From positions 434,001 to 498,000 of the forward strand of contig NZ_BMKK01000005.1 in NCBI RefSeq assembly GCF_014644295.1: a DNA stretch of 64,000 bases, in the 5' to 3' direction. The position numbers and the translations under genes are program-made. Source of the stretch: Emticicia aquatilis (lineage in GTDB: Bacteria; Bacteroidota; Bacteroidia; Cytophagales; Spirosomataceae). Below, piece after piece: positions 33,911 to 42,684 of this stretch. Within the stretch, counting starts at the first letter, position 1; the number at the start of each line of letters is the position of its first letter. A model generated the notes under the pieces. It had not been told where the DNA came from. It saw only the letters and a list, made by a program, of their open reading frames with translations, and ran no database searches.

Positions 33911-34339
33911 TTACCCCTCAAATCCCACCTTCACGTGCGAGCCATCGCAGTAAGGTTTATTATTTGATGCTCCACAACGGCACAGTGCAGTTGTTTTAAA
34001 TTTCTTGGTCAGATTACCATCGGCGTCCTTGATTGAGATGTTTCCATAGACCAACAAAGGGCCATTTTGGAGTGGCTCAACGATGGTTTCTACTTCCAAA
34101 TTTTGTGGTTCTTCCGCATGTTTGATATACGATAATGCTCCCGACGGACATTCATCAATTTGCTTCATAATCGCTTCACTTTCAGCACCTTCTAAGGTTA
34201 TCCACGGGCGTTTTTGTGGGTTAAACACTTTTGATAAACCTCTGAAACAAATAGCAGAGTGAATACAGATATGTGGTTGCCAAACGACCGTAATATCATC
34301 GTTTTTATAATGCTTTGTAATTTTCTTTTGCTCTTCCAT
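33911..34339 (-). CDS. Fusion of mono-cluster [4Fe-4S] ferredoxin-like and CDGSH iron-sulfur domains
   Basis: A 142-residue cytosolic protein. Residues about 8-72 form a Fer4_19-type domain (VVWQPHICIHSAICFRGLSK, with Cys ligands and the later ECPSGAL). Residues about 117-138 form a CDGSH zinc-finger-like [2Fe-2S] domain with the full ligand set CRCGASNNKPYCDGSH. Both are electron-transfer modules, and the order is a known bacterial arrangement. It has its own promoter 19 bp upstream. Confidence 0.92.
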   Translation of the reverse strand: MEEQKKITKHYKNDDITVVWQPHICIHSAICFRGLSKVFNPQKRPWITLEGAESEAIMKQIDECPSGALSYIKHAEEPQNLEVETIVEPLQNGPLLVYGNISIKDADGNLTKKFKTTALCRCGASNNKPYCDGSHVKVGFEG

Positions 34340-34357
34340 GATTAATTAGTTAATGAC

Positions 34358-34388
34358 CAAAGTTGAGAAAAATTCTGCCGATTTCAAA
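34358..34388 (-). promoter_or_regulatory. Promoter of the ferredoxin-CDGSH gene
   Basis: On the minus strand TTTG (34388-34385), a 19-bp spacer and CAACTTTG (34365-34358) match the Bacteroidota consensus with one mismatch in the -7 box. Confidence 0.55.
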
Positions 34389-34487
34389 AAAGATAGTTCC
34401 AAAACTTCTACATAATTTTAGCACCATACTCATAAAAATATCATTTATTAGTGATTAATTTGTATCCTTATTATATTTTAGTTCTCA

Positions 34488-35717
34488 ATGACTTTCAAGT
34501 GTATCATTAAATATATCATTTATTTGTGTTTTCCTTTGTTGAGTTTTGCCCAAAGAAACATCGAAGGCAGAGTAATTAGTGGAGATGACCGAAAACCGCT
34601 TTCTTTTGCCAATGTGTTTATCAGCAATTCAACTAAAGGCCAACAAGCCGACGATAAAGGCCGATTTAAACTAACCAATGTGCCAGCTGGCGTGCTTGAT
34701 TTGGTGGTGAGTTTTATTGGCTACGAAACTATTTCTATAAAAATCAAGGCTGATACACTCCGAAAACCTCTGCTAATTATGCTTTCGCCTGATGCTATTG
34801 CTCTGCAAGGCGTTACCGTAAAAAGGCTTAAAAATGGTTTTGAGAGATATTACCCACTTTTTAAAGAACATTTCTTGGGTCGAACGGCTTTTTCGGAATT
34901 TTGCATTTTGAAGAATCCGAAAGCACTTTGGTTTTCGCTGAGTGATGATGAGTCAGAATTGACAATCAATGCCGACGAACCCTTAGAAATTGAAAACAGA
35001 GCGTTGGGATATACGATAAAATATGATTTAGAAGAGTTTAAGTATAGTTTCTCGCAAAGCTATGTAACGTATTATGGTTTTCCGTTTTTTCAAGAAATGA
35101 CTACCAAAAACGAAAAGAAACAACAAAGATGGCACGAAAATCGAGAAAAAGCCTATTTTGGTTCACCACAACATTTTTTTAAATCGGCTATTAATCACGA
35201 TTGGGCCAATGCTGGTTATAAAGTTTATACGATGTATCGAGAAGAAAAAAGGTTCTTTATGGTTCCTCTTTTTCCCGAAATCAAAGATAGTTTGGGCAAT
35301 ATTATTCAGCATGCTGCAAAGGCAAAAAAAGAGGTTGACTCGACCGATATTATTTTGAGCAAAAATAGTTGGTTGCATAAGGTTCCAAACCCCAAACGCT
35401 CGCCGTATGTGCAGTATTTGCACAAACTACCATTAGACGAAAATTGCATTTTTGATGTAAAAAACAACCTTCCTTACCTTAATTTCGAGAATTATCTCTA
35501 CGTTTTCTACGAACGAGAATTTGAAGAGCCACAATTTGCCGATTTAGGAAAAAAAGACGCTCCACAAGTTTCAATTCTGACACTTTTAGAACCACGAACC
35601 TTGATTGAATCAACGGGGCATTTGGTCAATCCTTTAGCTGTTTTGTTTGAAGGTCGTTGGGGAATCGAAAAAATGGGTGAATTCTTACCGATTGATTACG
35701 AGCCAGAGTCTTTTTAA
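34488..35717 (+). CDS. Secreted protein with carboxypeptidase-regulatory-like domain
   Basis: A 409-residue exported protein (signal ending LLSFAQ, about residue 21). Residues about 23-105 are a CarboxypepD_reg-like beta-sandwich (GRVISGDDRKPLSFANVFIS, then GRFKLTNVPAGVLDLVVSFI, GYE). The TonB-dependent receptor barrel that often follows this domain is absent. Instead about 300 residues follow that I cannot assign; this tail has been seen in other Bacteroidota surface proteins of this class. Its stop overlaps the convergent sialidase-like gene by 4 bp. Confidence 0.75.
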   Translation: MTFKCIIKYIIYLCFPLLSFAQRNIEGRVISGDDRKPLSFANVFISNSTKGQQADDKGRFKLTNVPAGVLDLVVSFIGYETISIKIKADTLRKPLLIMLSPDAIALQGVTVKRLKNGFERYYPLFKEHFLGRTAFSEFCILKNPKALWFSLSDDESELTINADEPLEIENRALGYTIKYDLEEFKYSFSQSYVTYYGFPFFQEMTTKNEKKQQRWHENREKAYFGSPQHFFKSAINHDWANAGYKVYTMYREEKRFFMVPLFPEIKDSLGNIIQHAAKAKKEVDSTDIILSKNSWLHKVPNPKRSPYVQYLHKLPLDENCIFDVKNNLPYLNFENYLYVFYEREFEEPQFADLGKKDAPQVSILTLLEPRTLIESTGHLVNPLAVLFEGRWGIEKMGEFLPIDYEPESF

Positions 35718-37882
35718 TATCCACAACCACCAATATTTGCTTTAAAACTACTCCCCGTTTTTGCTTCAAAACCCGTAGTTAGTAAAATTGATTTTGTGCC
35801 TGTAAATGAAGATGTTCCTCCACTAAAAATCTTATTAGTTGCGTTGATTGTTGCAGCCGAAATGGTATTATATTCTTGCGAAAGAACATCATTTAGTGGA
35901 CTACTCAATGAACTTGTTATACCTGAGGATACATTTAAAGGAGTAGTGCTTTTAGCAATACTTCCTGCACTGTATATGTACAAATAACCACAATCGTCCC
36001 ATACCATTTTCCAGTAAGAGCCGACAAAACCCGCAACAGCGGTAAAAGTAGAAGTAGCAGTAAAGGGCGGAGAAATAGTAAATAAGGCTGGTACACCTTG
36101 CCCAGTTGTGGTGCAGTAGGCTTTGCCAGAATTATCAAAAATAATATCGGTGACACCTTTGTAATCGGGTAATACTGTACTCAAAAAATTATTATAAGTA
36201 GTACCATTATCAGTCGAAAAACGAAGCGTTCGTTGTCCTCCAGCAGCAACAATTATATCGCCAGTTGGTGAGACTTCAATGATAGCAACATTACTATTAA
36301 GACCTGGTATTGCGTATAAATTAAAAGTATTTCCGCCATCAGTTGAACGAAACACACCATTAGATTCTCCTGCCACAAACATATTTCCTGCGGCATTGGC
36401 CGCTGTGCAGTAACCTAAACCACTAATTACGTTTAAATCTGTCCAATTGCTTCCGTGGTCGTGCGATACGGCCAAACTCGAACCTACAACCGTTGCCAAT
36501 GGTAGTTGCGACCCAAAACCGTGGGAACAAATCAAATCGCCGTTAGGTAACTCGGCCATTTCGATATACCGCCAATCTTTCGCTATATTCACTGGAATCC
36601 ATGTATTTCCATCATCTTTCGATTTATACAAAACGCCATCTCCAAAACCTACACTTTCTGTGCCGAGGTATCGCCAAACAGCACAAAATAAATTTCCCTG
36701 CGAATCGGCTTTCAATAGTGAAACATTATGTCGAGTTAAGCCATTATTGGCAGGTTGCCAAGTTACACCCCCATCTACAGATTTAAACACACCTTCATCA
36801 GTGCCATAAAAAAGATGGTGGTCGGGCGAAGCCGTTATCGCCAAATTGCCATTTGTATTAAAAATACCTCCCGATAGACCTGTTTTAGCAGACGCCCAAT
36901 TCACACCATTATCAGTTGATTTAAATACACCCCAGCCTGCCGCCAAAACCGTATTATTGCCAGTAAATAATAGATTTCTAAAAGCCGTTGAAGCAATATT
37001 TGATGCTATCTGCGACCAGCCTGTTCCACCATTTGTACTTTCATACAGTTTTCCATTGAGCGAACCAATTTGGTCGAAATTTGCTCCAGTACCTACAATA
37101 ATATGTTGTGTATTGGTTGGGTCAATCGCAATACATCTAATCGTTTCTGATGGAAGACCTACGCTGAGTGAAATCCATGAGGTTGCTCCATTCGGTAATT
37201 TAAAGACACCATTATTGGTACAAGCAAATAAGTCGCCTGTCGATGAAAATACAAGTTTATTGACCCCAATAGTGCCTAATCCATTATTAACTGCCGACCA
37301 AGCACTACCATTATAACTAAAAATGCCTGCTTCGGTACCTGCAAAAACTTTTGATGAAATTGGGCTAATAGCAATCGTGTTGACATCGGTATTACCCATA
37401 CCACTGCTAATGCTTGTCCAAGATGAGCCATTATATTTATACAAATCACCAGTCGTAAAGCAACTCGTGTAGCTGTGAGCCCCAGCATAATAGTTGCCTG
37501 CTGCATCAACTGCAATCGTCCTAATTGGAATTGTAGTGCCGCAACTCGTCAGAAGTCCACTATTAATGGCCGTCCAAGATGTGCCATTCCAAACCCTCAC
37601 ACCTCCTTGCTCGGTTGCAGCTATTAGTTGGTTAGCATTATTAAAAACAAGTGCATTGGCTTGTCCAACGCCAAAAGTATTTCCGCCCAGACCAGTCCAG
37701 CTTTGTCCACCATCTACCGAGGTGAATATGCCTTTCGTATGAGAAGCCAAAAACAAATTTCCCGAATTATCTTTGATAATATCATGAAAAGTAGTGAGCG
37801 GCCCTTTGATAAAAGTAAAAGATTGAGCGTAAATTAAAGCCTTTGAAAAAGCTAAAATCGTTAATACTACATATTTTTTCAT
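35714..37882 (-). CDS. Exported BNR/sialidase-like propeller with 3-coathanger stack domain
   Basis: A 722-residue protein. The ATG at 37882 gives a signal peptide ending LIYAQ; the longer reading would overlap the next gene. Many BNR/Asp-box-like units follow (SVDGGQSWTGLGG, STNGGTGWSQIAS, STDNGVNWASAK, SVDGGVTWQPANNGLT, SKDDGNTWIPVN), forming one or two beta-propellers. Catalytic sialidase residues are not evident, so hydrolase activity is doubtful. The C-terminus (NKIFSGGTSSFTG, GFEAKTGSSFKANIGGCGY) is a 3-coathanger stack domain shared with the next gene. It is probably a surface adhesin or glycan-binding protein. Confidence 0.82.
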   Translation of the reverse strand: MKKYVVLTILAFSKALIYAQSFTFIKGPLTTFHDIIKDNSGNLFLASHTKGIFTSVDGGQSWTGLGGNTFGVGQANALVFNNANQLIAATEQGGVRVWNGTSWTAINSGLLTSCGTTIPIRTIAVDAAGNYYAGAHSYTSCFTTGDLYKYNGSSWTSISSGMGNTDVNTIAISPISSKVFAGTEAGIFSYNGSAWSAVNNGLGTIGVNKLVFSSTGDLFACTNNGVFKLPNGATSWISLSVGLPSETIRCIAIDPTNTQHIIVGTGANFDQIGSLNGKLYESTNGGTGWSQIASNIASTAFRNLLFTGNNTVLAAGWGVFKSTDNGVNWASAKTGLSGGIFNTNGNLAITASPDHHLFYGTDEGVFKSVDGGVTWQPANNGLTRHNVSLLKADSQGNLFCAVWRYLGTESVGFGDGVLYKSKDDGNTWIPVNIAKDWRYIEMAELPNGDLICSHGFGSQLPLATVVGSSLAVSHDHGSNWTDLNVISGLGYCTAANAAGNMFVAGESNGVFRSTDGGNTFNLYAIPGLNSNVAIIEVSPTGDIIVAAGGQRTLRFSTDNGTTYNNFLSTVLPDYKGVTDIIFDNSGKAYCTTTGQGVPALFTISPPFTATSTFTAVAGFVGSYWKMVWDDCGYLYIYSAGSIAKSTTPLNVSSGITSSLSSPLNDVLSQEYNTISAATINATNKIFSGGTSSFTGTKSILLTTGFEAKTGSSFKANIGGCGY

Positions 37883-37908
37883 ACCAAAATTGCTAACAAA
37901 TACATTTT

Positions 37909-40896
37909 TCAATACCCACAACCACCAATATATGCCCTAAAGATACTCCCACTCTGGGCCTCAAAGCCTGCTTGAAGTGTAATAGAATTTCCTCCGTTAA
38001 AAGTTACATTAGTTCCTGACAGCACTCGGGTCGAAACGCCATTTTGTGTGGTAATCGTTGCTGCGGCATCGTATTTTCCTGCCGTAAGATTTCCCGAAAA
38101 AGTTTGGGTATTGGGGCAAGGTGGCGAAATATCAACTTCCTGAATCAGGATATTATCTAAAAACAGCCGATTACCCCAACCTCCCATATTTTCAAAAACC
38201 AATTCGACCGTTTTCCCCGCAAAAGCATTTAGATTAATGCTTTCACTTCGCCATTGACTACAGTCTGTTGGCGTAAAAGATGCCGTTTGGTCGGGTACTG
38301 TTGCCAATGTACTTCCTGCTTTATCATAAATAAGTTGTTGTGTGCCATCGCATTTTATGGCATAGACTTTCAATCTATCAAATTTTACGGCATCGTACCG
38401 AGCATAGGCCACATCAAAGGTCAGTTTGGCAAAATCCATGTTGGAGAGGTCAACGAATTTTCTGAGCCTATCAATCTTTCCTGTATTATCGGCTGCTCGG
38501 TTATCAATCATGGCCGAATTTGTGCCACAAACATTACTTTGGGTTGTCCACGTAACTGCATCATTATCAAGGTTTTGGTTCATCCAATTAGCCAAATTTG
38601 TAATGAATTTTTCGTTGACGGCCTCAGCAATATATTTTGTGGGGTCATTCGGAAAAGCATCATTTATATCTTTTATTCCATCATTATCACTATCAACCGC
38701 TTTTACGTGATTCAACAAGGTTGTGAGTGCTTGCGGAGCATTCGATGGTGAAGTATTTCCTGCTTGATTAAGCGTACTTTCTCCATGACACGAAGTACAA
38801 GTACGAACCTCCCCCGACCGTGTGCTTAACCACAGGCGTTCTCGTACTATACCTTTATTATTGGCATCGGTCAACTGCCAGGTCAAGGCACGTTCGGCAG
38901 GTACAATCATTGCTGCTGAGCCATCAGGATGAATGTTGGCACTTCCTTGCGAACCAGTCGTTGGCGGATTATACACCATTGCCGTAGGGTCATGCAAAAA
39001 TCTCGCAAGTCCTCTTCGGCCTGCTTTTGGAGTATTCATGCCCCCAATGCCTCTTACTAAATCATTTTGTAAAAACTGTACGTGTTTTACTTCATAAATA
39101 TTGGTTGGTTTATTCGGATTAATGGTTTGGTGCGACGAACCAGAAACTTTCAGATTAAAAGGTTGTTGTTGGTCGGCATCGTCACGACTCGTTACGTCTC
39201 TAATTGCCAAAACGGATAATTTATTACGGCGAAGAAACTTCTTAAAATCATGTAGGTTCACGCCCGCAGCCGTAAAAAGTGCTTGTTCGGAAGGAGCAAC
39301 GGTTTCTAAATTATTGGTTGTAGTCGTCGGAATTGGTCGAGCTTTTACTTCAACTGGATACAGCTCCCAAAGTACACCATTATAACTATACATTTCGTCA
39401 GGACTCCACCACGTAATACTCTTCGTAATACCTGCACCAGTGATGGCCGTATTTCCTTTCAAATAACCATTACCTGCCGATTCGAGTAGCCTAATTCTGA
39501 AATCATACTTACTTTGTGGAGCAGTAGAAGTGCCAATATTTGAATCTTGTTGTGTTGAAGACGAATGAGCTACCAACACTTGCCCATCAGATAATGGTGT
39601 AGGATTTCGATATAAACCCGAATGATTGGCACTTGGCGTATTATCGGTCGAGCGTGTATCGGGGTGAGTTTTGTACGTAAAAGTAATTTGCTCAGGGTGC
39701 ATTCCAGGGGGAGCATTGACAGTAACTACCATTCCCGAACCATGTGTTCCAAACTCAGGTGCTTCGATTCCGTAATAAAGTCCAGGTGTAACGGGTGATT
39801 CTTTAATATGGAACATCGCCCGAATCGGTGTAGGACTTATCGGCGTATAAAAATCCGTCAGATTAGGGTCATTCGTGAAATTATTCAAAATATAGTTTCC
39901 CATTTCATGCCTTCCGACGTGGTTGAGCATTTCCATTTCTGTTCCATCCTCATTCATCATCCACGGATTGAAAATATTGAACGTCTGCGGATTCGTATTC
40001 GCCCATTCTGGTAAAGCAAATAAATCCGTTCGGCCATTGCGTGGCTCTGGAAAAATCTCAGCATCAGGCAAAATACCCGATTTTGTGGCATTGGCAGTTT
40101 CATCGGCATAATTGAAAGTGCCGTACAGATAATTACCTGTATTATTCAGAATATTATAAACATCAGCATCGGCTTGTTGGTCACGTTGGAGGTGGTCCCA
40201 TCTTGTAAAAATCAATCTTCCTGCTTGGTCGATGCTTGGCGTAAAGTCTCCCGATGGCGAGTGAGTAATCATTTCAAGTCCACTGGCTATCGAGCAAGCA
40301 TTGGGGTCGAGTTTCCAAATACCCGAAACCGTCGGCGAAGACTCGTATTCATCATGCTGTGGATACAAATGTGTCAAACCTCCTCGTGGCATATCAGAAG
40401 TAAAAATAATGCGGTCGTCTGTGCCATAAATCGGCTGAATATTATTGTAGCCAACTGGTTGATTAGGCACCAGCGTGATTACTGGCGTATCGGTTTTGCC
40501 CAAACCTGTGATTTCGTATATCTTCCAAGTATAGTTTTGTACTTGATAACGTTGCGTAGCCGAACCGATTGCCATACTAAAAACGGCCTTCGTTCCACTC
40601 CAATGCACCGAAGGGTCACGTACAGCAATGGCATTTGCTCCTTGCATACCTGTTTGTCCGTAACCAGCAGCTTGAGTGAGGTTTTTCAGTGAACCATCGG
40701 TGTAACGAATATATAAATCGCCACCACGAGGTGCCGCATAGGTACTTGCTTGATGATTTCCGAAGGTTTCAAAGGCAGTTCCGAAACCAGATGGCTGAGG
40801 TACTTGCGTGCAGAACATTATCGGATTTGGCAATGTTTGTGCAACAATAGTGAAGGAATAAAACCAAAAAACGCTTAGAATAAAACACTTTTTCAT
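37909..40896 (-). CDS. Exported hydrazine-synthase-alpha-like protein with one heme c
   Basis: A 995-residue protein (signal ending TIVAQ). Residues about 25-560 form a TolB-like propeller with the HZS_alpha middle-domain look (PRGGDLYIRYTDGSLKNLTQ, IIFTSDMPRGG, LIFTRWDHLQRDQQADADVY). One c-type heme site, CTSCH, is at 700-704. A thrombospondin type-3-like Ca site (DSDNDGIKDINDAFPND) and a beta-sandwich follow. The end is a 3-coathanger stack domain (GFEAQSGSIFRAYIGGCGY), nearly the same as in the adjacent gene. Homologues without hydrazine chemistry are common in Bacteroidota and Planctomycetota, so the name gives fold only. It has its own promoter and lies 27 bp before the propeller gene. 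Confidence 0.85.
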   Translation of the reverse strand: MKKCFILSVFWFYSFTIVAQTLPNPIMFCTQVPQPSGFGTAFETFGNHQASTYAAPRGGDLYIRYTDGSLKNLTQAAGYGQTGMQGANAIAVRDPSVHWSGTKAVFSMAIGSATQRYQVQNYTWKIYEITGLGKTDTPVITLVPNQPVGYNNIQPIYGTDDRIIFTSDMPRGGLTHLYPQHDEYESSPTVSGIWKLDPNACSIASGLEMITHSPSGDFTPSIDQAGRLIFTRWDHLQRDQQADADVYNILNNTGNYLYGTFNYADETANATKSGILPDAEIFPEPRNGRTDLFALPEWANTNPQTFNIFNPWMMNEDGTEMEMLNHVGRHEMGNYILNNFTNDPNLTDFYTPISPTPIRAMFHIKESPVTPGLYYGIEAPEFGTHGSGMVVTVNAPPGMHPEQITFTYKTHPDTRSTDNTPSANHSGLYRNPTPLSDGQVLVAHSSSTQQDSNIGTSTAPQSKYDFRIRLLESAGNGYLKGNTAITGAGITKSITWWSPDEMYSYNGVLWELYPVEVKARPIPTTTTNNLETVAPSEQALFTAAGVNLHDFKKFLRRNKLSVLAIRDVTSRDDADQQQPFNLKVSGSSHQTINPNKPTNIYEVKHVQFLQNDLVRGIGGMNTPKAGRRGLARFLHDPTAMVYNPPTTGSQGSANIHPDGSAAMIVPAERALTWQLTDANNKGIVRERLWLSTRSGEVRTCTSCHGESTLNQAGNTSPSNAPQALTTLLNHVKAVDSDNDGIKDINDAFPNDPTKYIAEAVNEKFITNLANWMNQNLDNDAVTWTTQSNVCGTNSAMIDNRAADNTGKIDRLRKFVDLSNMDFAKLTFDVAYARYDAVKFDRLKVYAIKCDGTQQLIYDKAGSTLATVPDQTASFTPTDCSQWRSESINLNAFAGKTVELVFENMGGWGNRLFLDNILIQEVDISPPCPNTQTFSGNLTAGKYDAAATITTQNGVSTRVLSGTNVTFNGGNSITLQAGFEAQSGSIFRAYIGGCGY

Positions 40897-40959
40897 AAAA
40901 CAATCATGAATAAATAGGAAGTATAGTTTTTAGCTTTTGATGAAACAGCAGAAGGACAA

Positions 40960-40990
40960 CAAATATAAAAACTCGTTTTTTGACAGGCAA
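40960..40990 (-). promoter_or_regulatory. Promoter of the HZS-alpha-like gene
   Basis: On the minus strand TATATTTG (40967-40960) is a perfect -7 box. A TTG -33 element (40990-40988) lies 20 bp upstream. The TTTACTGGGCGGTAA motif at 41018-41032 lies a further 28 bp upstream. Confidence 0.6.
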
Positions 40991-41017
40991 TTATATCAGT
41001 AACTTTCATGTTCGAAG

Positions 41018-41032
41018 TTTACTGGGCGGTAA
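41018..41032. promoter_or_regulatory. TTTACTGGGCGGTAA motif
   Basis: Resembles the two direct repeats at 51250-51283 (TTTTACTRAGTGGT) and CTACTAAGCGGTA near 28336. All lie in gaps ahead of exported-protein genes. A shared regulator site is inference. Confidence 0.35.
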
Positions 41033-41140
41033 TTTCTGTGTTCAGAATAAAAATAATCTAAAAAATATTTTATGAATATTTTGATAAATAATTGAATAAT
41101 TTCTACATTGCTTCACAAACATAATCCGAACGATTGCACT

Positions 41141-42244
41141 GTGAAATTAGCCGTAATTAGGGAAACCAAACCATTTGAACGCCGAGTAGCTCTCACGCCA
41201 GAAGTCTGCAAACAATTAATCCAAGCAGGATTTGAATGCCACCTCGAACACGACGCAGGAAAAACATCTTTCTTTGACGATACCGCCTATACGGCCGTCG
41301 GAGTAATTATTCAGAATGATAAATCTGCATTGCTTGCCGCTGCTGATGTAGTTCTGAAAGTAAACCCTCTCACTACCGACGAAATCGCTTCTATGAAAAA
41401 AGGAGCTGTGGCTATTTCTTTCATGTATGCCGCTACCAATCCAGAAATGGTTGAAGCAGCCGCCAAGCAAGGTATTTCGGCATTTTCGGTTGATGCGATT
41501 CCTCGCATTTCGAGAGCTCAAAAAATGGATGCTTTGAGTTCACAGGCAAACTTGGCTGGTTATAAATCGGTCATCATCGGAGCGTATCATTTGGGTAAAA
41601 TCTTCCCTCTACTCATGACGGCCGCAGGTACAATCAAACCTGCCAAAGTAGTAATCATGGGTGCAGGTGTGGCAGGTTTACAAGCCATTGCCACCGCCAA
41701 ACGCCTCGGTGCAGTAGTTGAAGTAAGCGATATTCGCCCCGAAACAAAAGAGCAGGTAGAATCTTTGGGTGGAAAGTTTATTGAAGTAAAAGGCGATGAT
41801 TCTATCAAAATCGAAGGTGGATATGTAAAAGGTGTTTCAGAAGATTTCTTGAAAAGACAACAGGAAGTTATCTCAAAACACATCTGCGAAGCTGATTTGG
41901 TTATTACAACTGCATTAATTCCTGGCAAAAAAGCTCCGATGTTAATTCCAGAGGATGTGGTAAAAAACATGAAGTTTGGCTCAGTGATAGTCGATATGGC
42001 AGTGGAACAAGGCGGAAACTGTGCTTGCAGCGAATTTGCTAAAACTGTTGAAAAACACGGAGTAACCATTGTGGGCGAGGCAAATATTCCATCAATGTTG
42101 CCACTCAATGCCAGCGAACTTTACGCTAAGAATATTGCTACTTTCTTGCTACACCTCGCAACAAAAGATGGGTTCAAATGGGAAATAGAAGAAGAAATCA
42201 CTAAAGGCTCATTGATTGTTCACAATGGACGTATATTGAAATAG
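41141..42244 (+). CDS. pntAA: NAD(P) transhydrogenase, subunit alpha part 1
   Basis: A 367-residue cytosolic NAD(H)-binding subunit (domain I). The GTG at 41141 gives MKLAVIRETKPFERRVALTP, the canonical N-terminus of the alanine dehydrogenase/PntA family; a TTG 11 codons earlier would add a non-homologous tail. The Rossmann site KVVIMGAGVAGLQAIATAKR and the later LVITTALIPGKKAP are typical. It carries no membrane helices; those are in the next small gene. With pntAB and pntB it forms the three-subunit proton-translocating transhydrogenase that makes NADPH from NADH. Confidence 0.95.
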   Translation: MKLAVIRETKPFERRVALTPEVCKQLIQAGFECHLEHDAGKTSFFDDTAYTAVGVIIQNDKSALLAAADVVLKVNPLTTDEIASMKKGAVAISFMYAATNPEMVEAAAKQGISAFSVDAIPRISRAQKMDALSSQANLAGYKSVIIGAYHLGKIFPLLMTAAGTIKPAKVVIMGAGVAGLQAIATAKRLGAVVEVSDIRPETKEQVESLGGKFIEVKGDDSIKIEGGYVKGVSEDFLKRQQEVISKHICEADLVITTALIPGKKAPMLIPEDVVKNMKFGSVIVDMAVEQGGNCACSEFAKTVEKHGVTIVGEANIPSMLPLNASELYAKNIATFLLHLATKDGFKWEIEEEITKGSLIVHNGRILK

Positions 42245-42245
42245 T

Positions 42246-42267
42246 TGGCTTCGACTTCGCTCAGCCA
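42246..42267. repeat. GGCTTCGACTTCGCTCAGCC palindromic repeat
   Basis: TGGCT and AGCCA flank the centre TCGACTTCGCTC. The related element at 42621-42642 shares the TTCG...CGCTCAG centre, so both belong to one dispersed family often found between Bacteroidota genes. Confidence 0.6.
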
Positions 42268-42304
42268 CCAAAAAATCATAAATCGTAAATCTAAAATCGT
42301 AAAT

Positions 42305-42616
42305 ATGTTTAGCGAAATACTCACTTTTCTCGGCGAAAATATTCAGATGATATACATTATTATATTATCTGTTTTTGTAGGCGTTGAGGTTATCGGCAAA
42401 GTTCCAGCCGTACTGCATACTCCTTTGATGAGTGGAGCAAACGCCATTCACGGTGTTGTGATTGTTGGAGCAATCATTGTTATGCTCAATACTCCTGCCG
42501 AAAATATCTTGGCTTTGGCTCTTGGTTTCGTGGCGGTCGTATTCGGCACACTCAACGTAGTCGGTGGCTTTGCGGTTACTGATAGAATGTTAGAAATGTT
42601 TAAAAAGAAAAAATAA
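42305..42616 (+). CDS. pntAB: NAD(P) transhydrogenase, subunit alpha part 2 (membrane)
   Basis: A 103-residue membrane protein with three to four helices (MIYIIILSVFVGVEVIGKVP, IHGVVIVGAIIVMLNTP, ILALALGFVAVVFGTLNVVG, then GFAVTDRML). The motif VPAVLHTPLMSGANAIHG is the signature of the PntA membrane domain and belongs to the proton channel. The ATG at 42305 follows a short word repeat (CGTAAATC); upstream codons in that repeat are not coding. Confidence 0.95.
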   Translation: MFSEILTFLGENIQMIYIIILSVFVGVEVIGKVPAVLHTPLMSGANAIHGVVIVGAIIVMLNTPAENILALALGFVAVVFGTLNVVGGFAVTDRMLEMFKKKK

Positions 42617-42620
42617 CCCT

Positions 42621-42642
42621 TCCCTTCGGCTACGCTCAGGGA
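42621..42642. repeat. TCCCTTCGGCTACGCTCAGGGA palindromic repeat
   Basis: TCCCT and AGGGA flank the centre TCGGCTACGCTC, between pntAB and pntB. It is related to the element at 42246-42267. Confidence 0.65.
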
Positions 42643-42684
42643 ACGAGGATAGTTAAATTCATCGTAGCATCTTCTTGACTAAAA

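Noticed and set aside
36447-37742. Several long plus-strand readings opposite the propeller gene
   Set aside because: They are shadows of the minus-strand BNR repeats, without starts, promoters or domains.
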